The position numbers and the translations under genes are program-made. Below are positions 34,687 through 43,951 of a stretch of DNA of 64,000 bases, one piece after another. Positions within the stretch are counted from its first letter, which is position 1; the number at the start of each line of letters is the position of its first letter. Source of the DNA: Bacillota bacterium (GTDB lineage: Bacteria > Bacillota > Clostridia > Acetivibrionales > DTU013); the NCBI GenBank assembly GCA_023435305.1, contig JAEYRV010000004.1, forward strand, positions 124,001 through 188,000, read 5' to 3'. Below the pieces are notes generated by a model. That model was not told where the DNA came from, ran no database searches, and saw only the letters and a program-made list of their open reading frames with translations.

Positions 34687-34726
34687 ATAGTTTTATTCTT
34701 TTTTACCTCCTGTTCATTTATTTGTT

Positions 34727-34757
34727 TGAATAAATGATTTTGCAAAAGGTTAACTTA
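34727..34757 (+). promoter_or_regulatory. Possible sigma-G/sigma-F promoter of spoIVB
   Basis: TGAATA at 34727-34732 matches the sigma-G -35 consensus exactly. About 18 nt later TAACTTA (34751-34757) is only a partial match to a CATACTA-type -10. spoIVB is a forespore gene in other spore formers, which is why the site was considered. Confidence 0.35.
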
Positions 34758-34775
34758 CTTGCAGGAGGTTGAACA

Positions 34776-36062
34776 ATGAGAAAATATACTTTTATAAAGA
34801 AAGCTCTTATTGTTTTTACAGTATCTGCACTCGCTGTCATTTGCGCCTCATACATCAAGGTCATTATGACAGTGCCTGGCGATATGGTTTTGATTGAAGG
34901 AGAGGAATACTCCTATGATATAGACAGCCTGTTTCCGATAAGCATTATAGCCGATACGGAGGGCATTCTCAGGATAAACGGAAATAAATTTGCAGCGCCA
35001 TATAATCATGTCGGTATCTCAAAGCCGGTTTCATTGAGTTCGGACAAGGATGGAAGCGTAAAGCTGGATCTGAAGTTCTTCGGTCTTCTTCCGGTCAAGA
35101 CAGTCAATGTGGATGTCGTATCCAAAACAGATCTGGTAGCCTGCGGCAATACAGTAGGAGTAAAGCTGAAGCTTGACGGCATACTGGTCATAGGAATATC
35201 GGATGTGCTTGCAGATGATCAAAAGGTCATTCCTGTCAAGAATACCGGAATCAGACCGGGCAATATAATAACAAGGATAAATGATGAAAATGTCAACAGC
35301 ATCGAGGATCTGGTGGATGTGATCGATAGCAATGGAGGAAAGCCGCTTAAAATCAACTATAAATCGGGAAATGAGATCCAGGAGGCCATGGTGTCTCCTG
35401 TAAAGTCTTCCGAAGACAATAAATATCATATAGGACTCTGGGTCAGAGACAGTACAGCAGGAATAGGCACACTGACCTTTTATGACAGCAAGACCGGCAG
35501 GTTCGGAGCCCTGGGACACGGGATCACAGATGTTGATACCGGTACGCTGATGTCGGTCAAATCAGGAGAGATCCTCGAATCCAGCATATTGGGAGTTAAA
35601 ATGGGCAAATCGGGAATACCCGGAGAACTTAAGGGCATTTTCACCGAGGGGACAAAGCTGGGGACAATACAGACAAATACTGAAATCGGAATTTACGGTA
35701 AACTGGATAAGCTTGCGGCACAAAGAATAGACGGGAAGCTGTATCCTGTCGGAGTCAGAGCCGATATAACAGAAGGGCCGGCAACGATCCTGTCAAATAT
35801 TGATGGTAAAAAGATAGAAGAATACTGTATAATTATACAAAGAGTATCAAGACAGAATCTGAACGGTTCAAAGGGCATGATAATAAAAATAACTGATGAG
35901 CGGCTGCTGAGCGCTACCGGAGGAATAGTACAGGGCATGTCGGGAAGTCCGATAATACAGAATGGCAGGATCGTCGGAGCAGTCACTCACGTATTGGTAA
36001 ATGACCCGACAAGAGGTTACGGTATTTTTATTGAAGCGATGCTGCGAAACACGAGCATGTAA
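34776..36062 (+). CDS. spoIVB: Stage IV sporulation protein B, SpoIVB peptidase
   Basis: This forespore-secreted serine peptidase triggers processing of pro-sigma-K. The 428-residue product has an N-terminal membrane/signal segment (about 8-28), a PDZ domain (about 140-215, with IRPGNIITRINDENVNSIEDLVD) and an S55 peptidase domain. The catalytic His lies in GALGHGITD and the Ser in GMSGSPIIQNG. GCAGGAGGT precedes ATG 34776. It stands between recN and spo0A, the conserved place. Confidence 0.96.
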   Translation: MRKYTFIKKALIVFTVSALAVICASYIKVIMTVPGDMVLIEGEEYSYDIDSLFPISIIADTEGILRINGNKFAAPYNHVGISKPVSLSSDKDGSVKLDLKFFGLLPVKTVNVDVVSKTDLVACGNTVGVKLKLDGILVIGISDVLADDQKVIPVKNTGIRPGNIITRINDENVNSIEDLVDVIDSNGGKPLKINYKSGNEIQEAMVSPVKSSEDNKYHIGLWVRDSTAGIGTLTFYDSKTGRFGALGHGITDVDTGTLMSVKSGEILESSILGVKMGKSGIPGELKGIFTEGTKLGTIQTNTEIGIYGKLDKLAAQRIDGKLYPVGVRADITEGPATILSNIDGKKIEEYCIIIQRVSRQNLNGSKGMIIKITDERLLSATGGIVQGMSGSPIIQNGRIVGAVTHVLVNDPTRGYGIFIEAMLRNTSM

Positions 36063-36230
36063 CGGCACTTGGAAGAAAATAGGAAATATATGGTATAATA
36101 AGGAAATATCGTCGTGAAAGTACTGGCATAATATTATGGGGCATATTGTTAAAAGTGCCTGAAACAAGGACATTTGGTGTATTTGAGTAATAAATTCAAT
36201 CAAAATCTGGAATTAAAGATAAAATAATAC

Positions 36231-36259
36231 TTGATAAAAATACAAAACAAAAATATAAT
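36231..36259 (+). promoter_or_regulatory. Sigma-A type promoter of spo0A
   Basis: TTGATA (36231-36236) and TATAAT (36254-36259) are separated by 17 nt, about 40 bp before the spo0A start. No sigma-H site or 0A box was evident by eye. Confidence 0.7.
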
Positions 36260-36306
36260 GTAGACATCATACAAAACTAATTATGAATGAAATGGAGGGA
36301 AAATGC

Positions 36307-37110
36307 TTGCTTGATAAAAAGATACAAATTGTCATAGCAGATGACAACAAGGAATTCAGCGATATCCTGTTCGATTATCTGAACAATCAGGGTGATATTG
36401 AAGTAGTAGGCATAGCAAAGGACGGAAATGAAGCATGCGACCTGATTGCTGAAAAAATGCCTGATATAGCGATATTGGATATTATTATGCCGCAGCTTGA
36501 CGGACTCGGCGTACTGGAAAAGGTCAGGATGATGCCGCTGAAAAAGCGTCCTCTGTTTATTATCCTCTCAGCAGTGGGTCAGGATAAGATAACACAGCGG
36601 GCGTTGGCATTAGGTGCCGAATACTACATAGTCAAGCCTTTTGACATGGATGTCCTGGTATCTCGTATCAGACAGCTGAAGGATTCAAATCACAACCCGA
36701 TCATACGCTCTGATTATACCCCTGATATGAAACCGTCATACCGCGCGCCGGTCCAGCGCAATCTTGAAGTTGAAGTGACCAATATAATGCATGAAATAGG
36801 AGTACCTGCACACATTAAGGGCTATCAGTATCTGCGGGACGCTATAATGATGGTAGTGAAGGATCTTGATATCATAAATTCGATTACCAAACAGTTATAC
36901 CCATCAATAGCACGTGAATACAACACAACACCCAGCAGAGTGGAAAGAGCGATCAGGCATGCCATTGAGGTAGCCTGGAGCAGAGGTCAGGTCGAAACGA
37001 TCGATGCCCTTTTTGGATATACTGTCAGTGTGGGCAAGGGTAAGCCAACCAATTCAGAGTTCATCGCCATGGTAGCTGACAAGCTTCGCCTGGAAATGAA
37101 AGTGAGCTGA
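36307..37110 (+). CDS. spo0A: Sporulation master response regulator Spo0A
   Basis: The product, about 267 residues, has a receiver domain with the acidic pair IADDN (12-13), phospho-acceptor Asp58 in AILDIIMPQ, and the lysine in IVKPFD. The effector domain (about 145-267) has GVPAHIKGYQYLRDAI, the recognition region TTPSRVERAIRHAIEVAWSRG, and QVETIDALFGY. The start is uncertain. TTG 36307 has GGAGGG six bases upstream and gives the Bacillus length; in-frame ATG 36283 would add eight residues but has no ribosome-binding site. A terminator follows. Confidence 0.96.
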   Translation: MLDKKIQIVIADDNKEFSDILFDYLNNQGDIEVVGIAKDGNEACDLIAEKMPDIAILDIIMPQLDGLGVLEKVRMMPLKKRPLFIILSAVGQDKITQRALALGAEYYIVKPFDMDVLVSRIRQLKDSNHNPIIRSDYTPDMKPSYRAPVQRNLEVEVTNIMHEIGVPAHIKGYQYLRDAIMMVVKDLDIINSITKQLYPSIAREYNTTPSRVERAIRHAIEVAWSRGQVETIDALFGYTVSVGKGKPTNSEFIAMVADKLRLEMKVS

Positions 37111-37131
37111 GAAACCTGAATATAGATTAAT

Positions 37132-37167
37132 AAACACCACCCAGTCAAACAAAGGTGGTGTTTTTTA
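37132..37167 (+). terminator. Rho-independent terminator after spo0A
   Basis: AAACACCACC (37132-37141) pairs with GGTGGTGTTT (from 37154), followed by a T tract. It also lies at the end of the convergent MerR-type gene. Confidence 0.85.
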
Positions 37168-37181
37168 TTTTGTAAATATGT

Positions 37182-37760
37182 TCATAATGTTTTTGCCCTG
37201 AATATTTTGGAAAATAAATTCCTCACCGGACGCTTTTTCTTTTTATCACGCCACCGGGACAATGCTTTGTCTACCTCCTCATAGTGCTTGTCCATTTTGC
37301 CCTCAAGTCTTCTGACACTGTTTTCAACACAAGCTCCCAATTCAAGCTTGCTTTTGGAAATCTCTCTTAAAAGCTGTTCTTTCGTATTATCCAGTTCATA
37401 TGAGATTTCTCTGGTCAGCTGCCTTCCAAGCTCTGAGAATATTACCTGCATTGCTTCGTATTCCTTACCTGCTGCAGGTATCACGGAGTTGCTGCTGTCT
37501 TCCCGTATGACTTCGGGTTGGCCGAAAACATTGTCATCCTGAAGTATCTTTTTTATTGCCTTTATTTCCAACCCCTCGCTGCGCATCACCTTTATCTTGT
37601 ACATAATATTGGCCAGATTCGTAGTATAATATCTGCGGCCTCTTTCGTCCTTGGGGATGTTCAGTTCGCATTCCTTTTCGTAAAATCTCAGGGCGTGGTC
37701 TGTCAACTGAAGCATTTCCGCCAGTTCTGTAATCGAATATCTCTCCTTTAGTATTTCCAT
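37182..37760 (-). CDS. MerR-type DNA-binding protein with coiled-coil tail
   Basis: The 192-residue product has an N-terminal MerR winged helix (YSITELAEMLQLTDHALRFYEKEC, RRYYTTNLANI). A long charged coiled coil and a basic end (RWRDKKKKRPVRNLFSKIF) follow. There is no metal- or ligand-binding domain with cysteines. The layout resembles chromosome-organising proteins such as RacA as much as a classic MerR activator; which it is cannot be told. GGGAGGAAT on the minus strand supports the start at 37760. It faces spo0A. Confidence 0.8.
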   Translation of the reverse strand: MEILKERYSITELAEMLQLTDHALRFYEKECELNIPKDERGRRYYTTNLANIMYKIKVMRSEGLEIKAIKKILQDDNVFGQPEVIREDSSNSVIPAAGKEYEAMQVIFSELGRQLTREISYELDNTKEQLLREISKSKLELGACVENSVRRLEGKMDKHYEEVDKALSRWRDKKKKRPVRNLFSKIFRAKTL

Positions 37761-37831
37761 AGGTATTCCTCCCGGATAGTAGAGTTACTATCATAGTACC
37801 ATAAATGGAAATATAAGTAAAATTTTAACAG

Positions 37832-38740
37832 TTATTTTCTCAATATTTCCAATGCACTTTTAATATCATCCGGGATATTTGTTTCAAGGATCACAGGCGT
37901 GCCTGTCAAAGGATGGATGAAAGTAGTCCCGATTGAGTGAAGAGCCTGCCTTGTTATAAGACCTGAATGTTTATTCTCCAATTCAGGCAGATGGTAAAGA
38001 GTATCGCCAAGTAGCGGGTGACCTGTGGCCTGACAGTGTACTCTTATCTGATGAGTTCTGCCTGTCTCAAGACGGAATTTCAGAAATGCAGTATCATCGA
38101 ATTGTTCTATTACTTCGTAGTGGGTCACGGATGGTGCACCTTCAGGTGTTGTATGACGCAGCATAATGCTGCCGGGAAGTCTTTCGATGGGAAGGTCGAT
38201 CTTACCGGAGGAATTTTCGAGCCTGCCGTGGACGATGCCTATATATTCCTTTATATAAAGATTGCTGCGCATTTGCTTGACAAGACTGTCCTGTATAAAT
38301 GGATTCAAGGCGAATACGATGATCCCGGAGGTATCCCGATCCAGCCTGCTGACAGGACGTATTAATGTCCTGATGTCCTTCTGAAGCAAATAATACATAA
38401 GTCCGTTGGCAACAGTTCCGGTAAAATGCCTGAATGTAGGATGTACAACCGTATCAGGAGGTTTATTGATCGCGATCAGGCAGTCATCCTCATATATGAT
38501 GTCAAGATCCATTTTTTCGGGCGTTATATCCTCATTTTGTTCTTCCGGCTCGACAAGCGCTTCGAGAATATCTCCCTCCGAGACTTTGACATTCACGTGG
38601 ACGGGGACAGAATTAAGAAGTATCTTGCCAGTCATCTTCAGTTTCTTGACCAGTCTTTCCGACAAATGCAGCTTGCCCTTTAGAAGCTGCTTGACTGTTT
38701 TGGAACAATCATCTGCAGAGACTGTCATTGTTAGTTTCAT
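37832..38740 (-). CDS. RluA-family pseudouridine synthase
   Basis: The 302-residue product has an N-terminal S4-like domain (LKGKLHLSERLVKKLKM, about 18-75) and a catalytic domain with the RluA signature RPVSRLDRDTSGIIVFA (catalytic Asp in the RLD triplet) and RLETGRTHQIRVHCQATGHPLLGD. It modifies uridines in rRNA or tRNA; the target cannot be read from sequence. ATG 38740 is chosen because the in-frame GTG at 38749 lies inside the GGTGGT ribosome-binding site. Confidence 0.9.
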   Translation of the reverse strand: MKLTMTVSADDCSKTVKQLLKGKLHLSERLVKKLKMTGKILLNSVPVHVNVKVSEGDILEALVEPEEQNEDITPEKMDLDIIYEDDCLIAINKPPDTVVHPTFRHFTGTVANGLMYYLLQKDIRTLIRPVSRLDRDTSGIIVFALNPFIQDSLVKQMRSNLYIKEYIGIVHGRLENSSGKIDLPIERLPGSIMLRHTTPEGAPSVTHYEVIEQFDDTAFLKFRLETGRTHQIRVHCQATGHPLLGDTLYHLPELENKHSGLITRQALHSIGTTFIHPLTGTPVILETNIPDDIKSALEILRK

Positions 38741-38850
38741 AATTACCACCGATCACAAATAATAGTACAATATTATCCCAGACTCATCCACAATTCAAGG
38801 GGCAGCAGAGTAAGGTGTTTTGCTTGAATTGCTGATGTAAGTGATATAAA

Positions 38851-40176
38851 ATGGATATATATGAAAATATCAGAGAGGCTTATATGAATATACTTTGTCA
38901 GAGTTTTTTAAAGAACAGCTTTGGTATCGATGAATCTATTATCAAAGTTACGCAAAGCGTTGAAAGTGAAATAAAAGATGTTTTCAAGGATATAGATGCC
39001 GTAAAGGAAATAAATCAGTACAAGGTGATCTCGGCCATGCAGGAGCACAACCTGAGTGATACCCACTTTTCCGGGACTACCGGCTACGGCTATGACGACA
39101 GGGGAAGGGAAGTACTTGAAGCTGTATATGCGTCTGTTTTCAAGGCTGAGGATGCGCTGGTAAGACATCAGATAGTGGCCGGGACCCAGGCAATAGCACT
39201 GTGCCTTTATGGAAATCTTCGCCCGGGGGATGAACTGCTATCGGTCACGGGCAAGCCATATGATACCCTTGAGGAAGTGATAGGGATCAGAGGTGAAGGA
39301 GCAGGCTCACTAAGGGATTTTGGCATCGGATACAGGCAGCTGGAGCTGCTTGAAGACGGCAGTATCAATTACAGCGGTATAAGTGAAGCTATATCTGAAA
39401 GTACAAAAATGGTACTTATACAGCGGTCCCGCGGCTACAGCTGGAGAAATTCTCTAAAAATCGCGGAAATCAGAAGGGTGATCGAATCGATCAAGAAAAT
39501 AAATGATGACATCATCGTGATGGTGGACAACTGCTACGGGGAATTCACCGAGGCGGAGGAACCAATAGAAGCAGGCGCGGATATATGTGCAGGATCACTT
39601 ATAAAAAACCCCGGGGGAGGATTGGCTCCCTCCGGCGGATATATAGCCGGAAAGAAGAAATATGTGCAGAATGCGGCATACAGACTCACAACGCCCGGTC
39701 TCGGAAGAAAGGTAGGTCCTACTCTGGGCAATAACAGGCTGATGTTCCAGGGATTGTTCCTGGCGCCGCATATTGTCTCTGAAAGCCTGAAGGGAGCAGT
39801 CTTTACTGCCGCGGTGATGCAGAGACTTGGGTTTGAGACATCGCCGGGTCACGATCAGACAAGAAGCGATATCATTCAGGCTATAAGCTTCAAGAATCCT
39901 GAAAGCATGATCGCTTTCTGCCAGGGAATACAGAAGGGCTCTCCTGTGGATTCCTTTGTGACACCTGAGCCATGGGACATGCCCGGTTACGACAGTCCTG
40001 TCATAATGGCTGCAGGGGCCTTTATCCAGGGTTCATCCATTGAGCTGAGCGCGGATGCTCCCCTTAAACCGCCATACACTGCATATATGCAGGGCGGGCT
40101 GGTATACGAGCATGTGAAGCTGGGTGTTTTGATCGCATTAAAATACATGCAGGAAAGAAAACTTATAAGGTTTTGA
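38851..40176 (+). CDS. Methionine gamma-lyase family PLP protein (aluminium-resistance-like)
   Basis: This 441-residue PLP-dependent enzyme of the Cys/Met-metabolism fold has FSGTTGYGYDDRGREVLE near residue 70, VDNCYGEFTE for cofactor binding, and CAGSLIKNPGGGLAPSGGYIAG with the probable Schiff-base lysine. Members are labelled methionine gamma-lyase family or aluminium resistance protein; the substrate is not established. The start at 38851 has no good ribosome-binding site; ATG 38884 has AGAGAGG before it and is an alternative. The next gene begins 3 bp after its stop. Confidence 0.85.
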   Translation: MDIYENIREAYMNILCQSFLKNSFGIDESIIKVTQSVESEIKDVFKDIDAVKEINQYKVISAMQEHNLSDTHFSGTTGYGYDDRGREVLEAVYASVFKAEDALVRHQIVAGTQAIALCLYGNLRPGDELLSVTGKPYDTLEEVIGIRGEGAGSLRDFGIGYRQLELLEDGSINYSGISEAISESTKMVLIQRSRGYSWRNSLKIAEIRRVIESIKKINDDIIVMVDNCYGEFTEAEEPIEAGADICAGSLIKNPGGGLAPSGGYIAGKKKYVQNAAYRLTTPGLGRKVGPTLGNNRLMFQGLFLAPHIVSESLKGAVFTAAVMQRLGFETSPGHDQTRSDIIQAISFKNPESMIAFCQGIQKGSPVDSFVTPEPWDMPGYDSPVIMAAGAFIQGSSIELSADAPLKPPYTAYMQGGLVYEHVKLGVLIALKYMQERKLIRF

Positions 40177-40178
40177 TT

Positions 40179-41597
40179 ATGAAAAAAAGGGATACAGAAG
40201 AAAAATCTCAAAAAATGATAGAATTGACCATCGAGAGAAAGAGAAGAACTGCGATTGCCGACGAGACCGCTGAGAAAAATATGAGCGGACCTCAAACGGA
40301 GGAGCCGGAAAACAGCAGTTCCGACACTGGCTCGTCAGGGAAGAAAAAGACTGTCAGAAGAATAACTCTTGGCAGCCTGCTTCTGTTCATTTTCATGGTG
40401 TTTTATATTCCCTCACTGTTCAATTGGCTTTCAGGCGCTAATGCAGCACAGGATGTAATAAGAAATGGAGTCATAGAGGATTATATACCGGCAGAAGCTG
40501 TAATCATACGGCAGGAGGTACTCCTTGACCCTTCACCTATCGACGGCAGATACATCCCGGAGATAAATGAGGGTGAGAAGGCGGCTGCATACTCAAAGAT
40601 AGCAATGGTGACCGGTAAGGAATCAGCCGATCTGCTCAGGGACGTTGAAGAAATCAACGAGAAAATTGTAAATGCTCGTATGGAACAGGTGGAAAAGAGC
40701 GAATTCTTCTCCGCCGACCTGGCGAAGCTTGATGTTGAAATCGGAAACAAGGTACAGCAGCTAATCATAGCATGTAATGCAAAGAGCTTTGATGAGATGG
40801 GCAGACAGCGGGCTGAGATACGTAAGATAGTTGAGAAGAAGGCTGAAATAGTTGCAGGTGATTCGACAGACGAATATATCAACTCATTACAGAAGCAGAA
40901 AAAGTCGATCCAGGGGAAAATAAATGAGAACACCAAGCAGGTCATTACCAGCATCTCAGGGATCGTATCATACAGAATAGACGGATATGAAGGCGTACTG
41001 ACGCCGGGAAAGATCGAGGAGCTTTCACTCGATAAGCTGGAGAGCGTCATTGAAAGCAGCCGGGAGAGATCAGCTGATGCAGGAAGAGTACAGGCCGGTT
41101 CTCCGTTTGTAAAGATAATCAAGGGCACAGATATATATCTGGCAGCGAAGATACCTGCAGAGAAGGAAGAAGTCTTTAAAGAAGGCGACAGCATCAAATT
41201 GCGTATCAATGATTCGTATCTCGAAACCTCTGGGATTGTTTCAAATATCGGCACAAGGGGAGACGACGGACTTGTGGTGACTGTAAGGATCAGCAGAGGC
41301 GTCGATATTCTCTCTGATCGCCGCGTTGTAAATGTGGATTTCATTACAAAAACAGAAGAGGGACTGAAGGTCCCCAAAAAGTGCCTGAGAGATATTTCAC
41401 CGGACGGAAAAAGTGCGAGGATCATGCTTGTCAGATTTAATGTGGCAACGAGCAGATATGTCGATATCCTGTGCAGCGATGATGAATATGCGATCATAAA
41501 GACACCTGAGGGTGAATATGAAAAGACCGTAAATCTTTACAATATTTATCTGATAAATCCGGATAATATAGAAGAGGGAGAGATTGTGGGAAAATGA
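40179..41597 (+). CDS. HlyD-like membrane-anchored adaptor protein
   Basis: The 472-residue product has a charged cytoplasmic N-terminus, one membrane helix (about residues 64-82) and a long extracellular part. That part carries coiled-coil (about 140-235) and a barrel-sandwich region resembling HlyD/MFP adaptors (ISGIVSYRIDGYEGVLTPG). A matching exporter is not present; the protein sits in a cell-division cluster next to yggS and sepF, as in other Clostridia. Whether it works in secretion is unclear. The start is ATG 40179, with AAGG 9 bases before it. It overlaps yggS by 4 bp. Confidence 0.75.
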   Translation: MKKRDTEEKSQKMIELTIERKRRTAIADETAEKNMSGPQTEEPENSSSDTGSSGKKKTVRRITLGSLLLFIFMVFYIPSLFNWLSGANAAQDVIRNGVIEDYIPAEAVIIRQEVLLDPSPIDGRYIPEINEGEKAAAYSKIAMVTGKESADLLRDVEEINEKIVNARMEQVEKSEFFSADLAKLDVEIGNKVQQLIIACNAKSFDEMGRQRAEIRKIVEKKAEIVAGDSTDEYINSLQKQKKSIQGKINENTKQVITSISGIVSYRIDGYEGVLTPGKIEELSLDKLESVIESSRERSADAGRVQAGSPFVKIIKGTDIYLAAKIPAEKEEVFKEGDSIKLRINDSYLETSGIVSNIGTRGDDGLVVTVRISRGVDILSDRRVVNVDFITKTEEGLKVPKKCLRDISPDGKSARIMLVRFNVATSRYVDILCSDDEYAIIKTPEGEYEKTVNLYNIYLINPDNIEEGEIVGK

Positions 41598-42292
41598 CGG
41601 AAAGCGCTGAATCGATCAAAAACAACATGGAAGCAGTAATGCAAAGAATAAATGCAGCTGCGGCAAGAGCGGGAAGAGACCCATCTGATATCAGACTCAT
41701 CGGAGTCACAAAAACTGTTGATGCATTTCGTGTAAAGGAAGCATATGAGTGCGGAATTGAAGATTTTGGAGAAAACAGGGTTCAGGAACTATGTGAAAAG
41801 GCCGATATATTGGATGTAAACTGTACATGGCATCTGATTGGGCATCTTCAGACCAATAAGGTAAAGTATATTATTGACAAGGTCCAATTGATCCATTCCC
41901 TGGACAGTCTCGAACTGGCAAGGGAAATAAGCATACGGGCCTGCAGGGCAGGACGGACGATGGATGTGCTGGTGCAGGTCAATATTGCCGGCGAAGATTC
42001 CAAATTCGGCATTAGTCCTGATGAGGCTGTCGGTTTTGTGAAGGAAGTAAGCCTGATGGGCAATATCAAGGTAAGGGGACTGATGACAATTGCTCCGCTG
42101 GCTGCTGATCCCGAGGATGTAAGGTGGGTTTTTGCAGGACTTGGAAAATTACGTATTGACATAAGCAGGGAAAATATTGATAATGTTAGTATGGAGTACC
42201 TTTCAATGGGCATGAGCAATGACTTTGAGGTTGCAATAGAGGAAGGGGCCAATATGATCAGGATAGGGTCTGCCATATTTGGCAAACGCTGA
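41594..42292 (+). CDS. yggS: PLP homeostasis protein YggS/YlmE
   Basis: This 232-residue single-domain PLP-binding barrel protein has no known enzyme activity and helps control vitamin B6 pools. Motifs are LIGVTKTV (PLP lysine), FGENRVQELCEKA, WHLIGHLQTNK and LSMGMSNDFEVAIEEGANMIRIGSAIFG. In Firmicutes it begins the ylm group next to sepF. It overlaps the previous gene by 4 bp. Confidence 0.95.
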   Translation: MTESAESIKNNMEAVMQRINAAAARAGRDPSDIRLIGVTKTVDAFRVKEAYECGIEDFGENRVQELCEKADILDVNCTWHLIGHLQTNKVKYIIDKVQLIHSLDSLELAREISIRACRAGRTMDVLVQVNIAGEDSKFGISPDEAVGFVKEVSLMGNIKVRGLMTIAPLAADPEDVRWVFAGLGKLRIDISRENIDNVSMEYLSMGMSNDFEVAIEEGANMIRIGSAIFGKR

Positions 42293-42363
42293 CACATGTG
42301 ACGGCATCACAGGATTACCCTGATCGATCAGACTACTAATGAGAAAAATGGAGGGGTATACAA

Positions 42364-42822
42364 ATGGCAAAGCTGCTTAACAAGATGCTCAATCTGGTTG
42401 GCTGGGAGACCGAGGAAGAAGAAGAACTTGAAGATTTACATGAGGATTCGGGAGAAGAGATATCTCAAACTCCGCAATACCTCCAGACATTTACAAAAAA
42501 ATCCCAGCAGAACAAGGTAGTGAATATCCATTCCAACAGCCAGTTCAAGGTTGTTATCATGCAGCCCGAAACATTTGACGATGCCAGGGATGTGTGTGAT
42601 CACCTCAAAAACAAGAAACCCGTCATAGTCAATCTTGAAAGCCTTACCAAGGAAACAGCCCAGAGAGTTGTTGATTTTCTCAGCGGAGCTGTCTATGCTG
42701 TGGACGGTGACATTCAAAAGGTTTCTACCGGTATATTCATGATTGCGCCAAACAATGTTGAAGTGATGGGCGATGTCAAGGATGAGCTCAAGAGCAGAGG
42801 AGTATTTCCCTGGGTTAAGTAG
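42364..42822 (+). CDS. sepF: Cell division protein SepF
   Basis: This 152-residue FtsZ-binding protein bundles FtsZ filaments and tethers them to the membrane. The N-terminal amphipathic helix (AKLLNKMLNLVGW) is followed by an acidic linker and the SepF core (VVIMQPETFDDARDVCDHLKNKKPVIVNL, QRVVDFLSGAVYAVDGDIQKV). GGAGGGG precedes ATG 42364. Confidence 0.96.
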   Translation: MAKLLNKMLNLVGWETEEEEELEDLHEDSGEEISQTPQYLQTFTKKSQQNKVVNIHSNSQFKVVIMQPETFDDARDVCDHLKNKKPVIVNLESLTKETAQRVVDFLSGAVYAVDGDIQKVSTGIFMIAPNNVEVMGDVKDELKSRGVFPWVK

Positions 42823-42874
42823 ACTGCTTTTATGCGAAGAGTGAATATCGTCATATCATATTGGGAGGCATAGG

Positions 42875-43132
42875 ATGTACAGGTTGGTAAGATTGATCTT
42901 TAACATTGCCGAGCTGATTTTATTGATCAGAGCCTTTATTTCATGGTTGCCTGTCAACAGGGACAATCGTTTTATAGATTTGCTGTATAAAGTCACAGAG
43001 CCGGTTTTGGCTCCTGTTCGGAATCTTATTTCCAGGATTGCCGGAAAGCCATTGCCAGTTGATTTTTCTCCTATTATAGTGCTTTTACTGCTGGCTATTC
43101 TAAGGGAAATAATATTTCGGCTGATATTCTGA
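42875..43132 (+). CDS. ylmG: YggT/YlmG family membrane protein
   Basis: This 85-residue protein has two hydrophobic helices. It carries the family motif AFISWLPVNRDNRFIDLLYKVTEPVLAPVR. Members are linked to envelope or division functions but have no proven activity. GGGAGGC precedes ATG 42875. It lies between sepF and ylmH, as in Bacillus. Confidence 0.92.
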   Translation: MYRLVRLIFNIAELILLIRAFISWLPVNRDNRFIDLLYKVTEPVLAPVRNLISRIAGKPLPVDFSPIIVLLLLAILREIIFRLIF

Positions 43133-43137
43133 AATAT

Positions 43138-43938
43138 ATGAATAAAAACAGAGAGCATATTTTAAGAAGTATCAGTAAGCCTGAGGACAGGCTTGCTGCA
43201 GCAAAATTGCTTGATAAGTCGGAGTTTTCCATGAAAACCAACAGACCTGCGCATTCGGATTTTCTGGATCCCAGGCAGCAGAAGCTGGGCGAAGGACTCC
43301 TGAGATCTGCAGGTATCACAGGGATCAGTTTTTATGGAGGCCATGAGGAAGCTGAAAGGTCGGTAGCCTTATTTGTACCTGAGATATTACAGGATGCTGA
43401 ACTGGAAGAGTACAAGAAAGGGATCCTGAAGGTCGTCGAAATCACACCGCCCGCGAGGAACAGCCTCACACACCGGGACTATCTCGGAGCTTTGATGGGT
43501 TTGGGTATCAGGCGGGAAGTGACAGGAGACATAGTTATATCTGATGATAAATGCAGTATAATCGTACTGAATGATATTGCAGATTATATTGCTGGAAATC
43601 TTACAAGAGTGGGAAATGTAGGCGTCAGCCTTAAAATATCGGATATAATCGAATCGTGTATACCAGATGATCAGGGGACAGAGTTGAAGGCGGTTGTTTC
43701 GGCATTGAGACTGGACTGCATATGCGCATCTGCATTTGGTCTGTCAAGAAGCAAGGCAGCCGAATATATAAAAAGCGGCAAGGTACAGCTGGAGTGGGAA
43801 ATAACCCAGAGCACGGACAAAACCGTAAAGGAAGGCGATACGCTGAGCCTGAGGGGCAGAGGCAGAGCCGTTCTTGTAAAGGTCGGAGGCCGGACTAAAA
43901 AAGACAGGATCAATATAACTATCAGAAAGTATGTATAA
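43138..43938 (+). CDS. ylmH: S4-domain RNA-binding protein YlmH
   Basis: This 266-residue protein has an N-terminal YlmH-type domain, a central RNA-binding domain with HRDYLGALMGLGIRREVTGDI, and a C-terminal S4 domain (RLDCICASAFGLSRSKAAEYIKSGKVQLEWE). Related proteins have been linked to rescue of stalled 50S subunits. The start ATG 43138 is 5 bp after the ylmG stop. Confidence 0.93.
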   Translation: MNKNREHILRSISKPEDRLAAAKLLDKSEFSMKTNRPAHSDFLDPRQQKLGEGLLRSAGITGISFYGGHEEAERSVALFVPEILQDAELEEYKKGILKVVEITPPARNSLTHRDYLGALMGLGIRREVTGDIVISDDKCSIIVLNDIADYIAGNLTRVGNVGVSLKISDIIESCIPDDQGTELKAVVSALRLDCICASAFGLSRSKAAEYIKSGKVQLEWEITQSTDKTVKEGDTLSLRGRGRAVLVKVGGRTKKDRINITIRKYV

Positions 43939-43951
43939 GGGGTGAGCATTT

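Noticed and set aside
40481..41497. 338-residue leftward reading frame inside the HlyD-like gene
   Set aside because: It is a Ser/Leu/Thr-rich antisense shadow typical of codon bias on the opposite strand.
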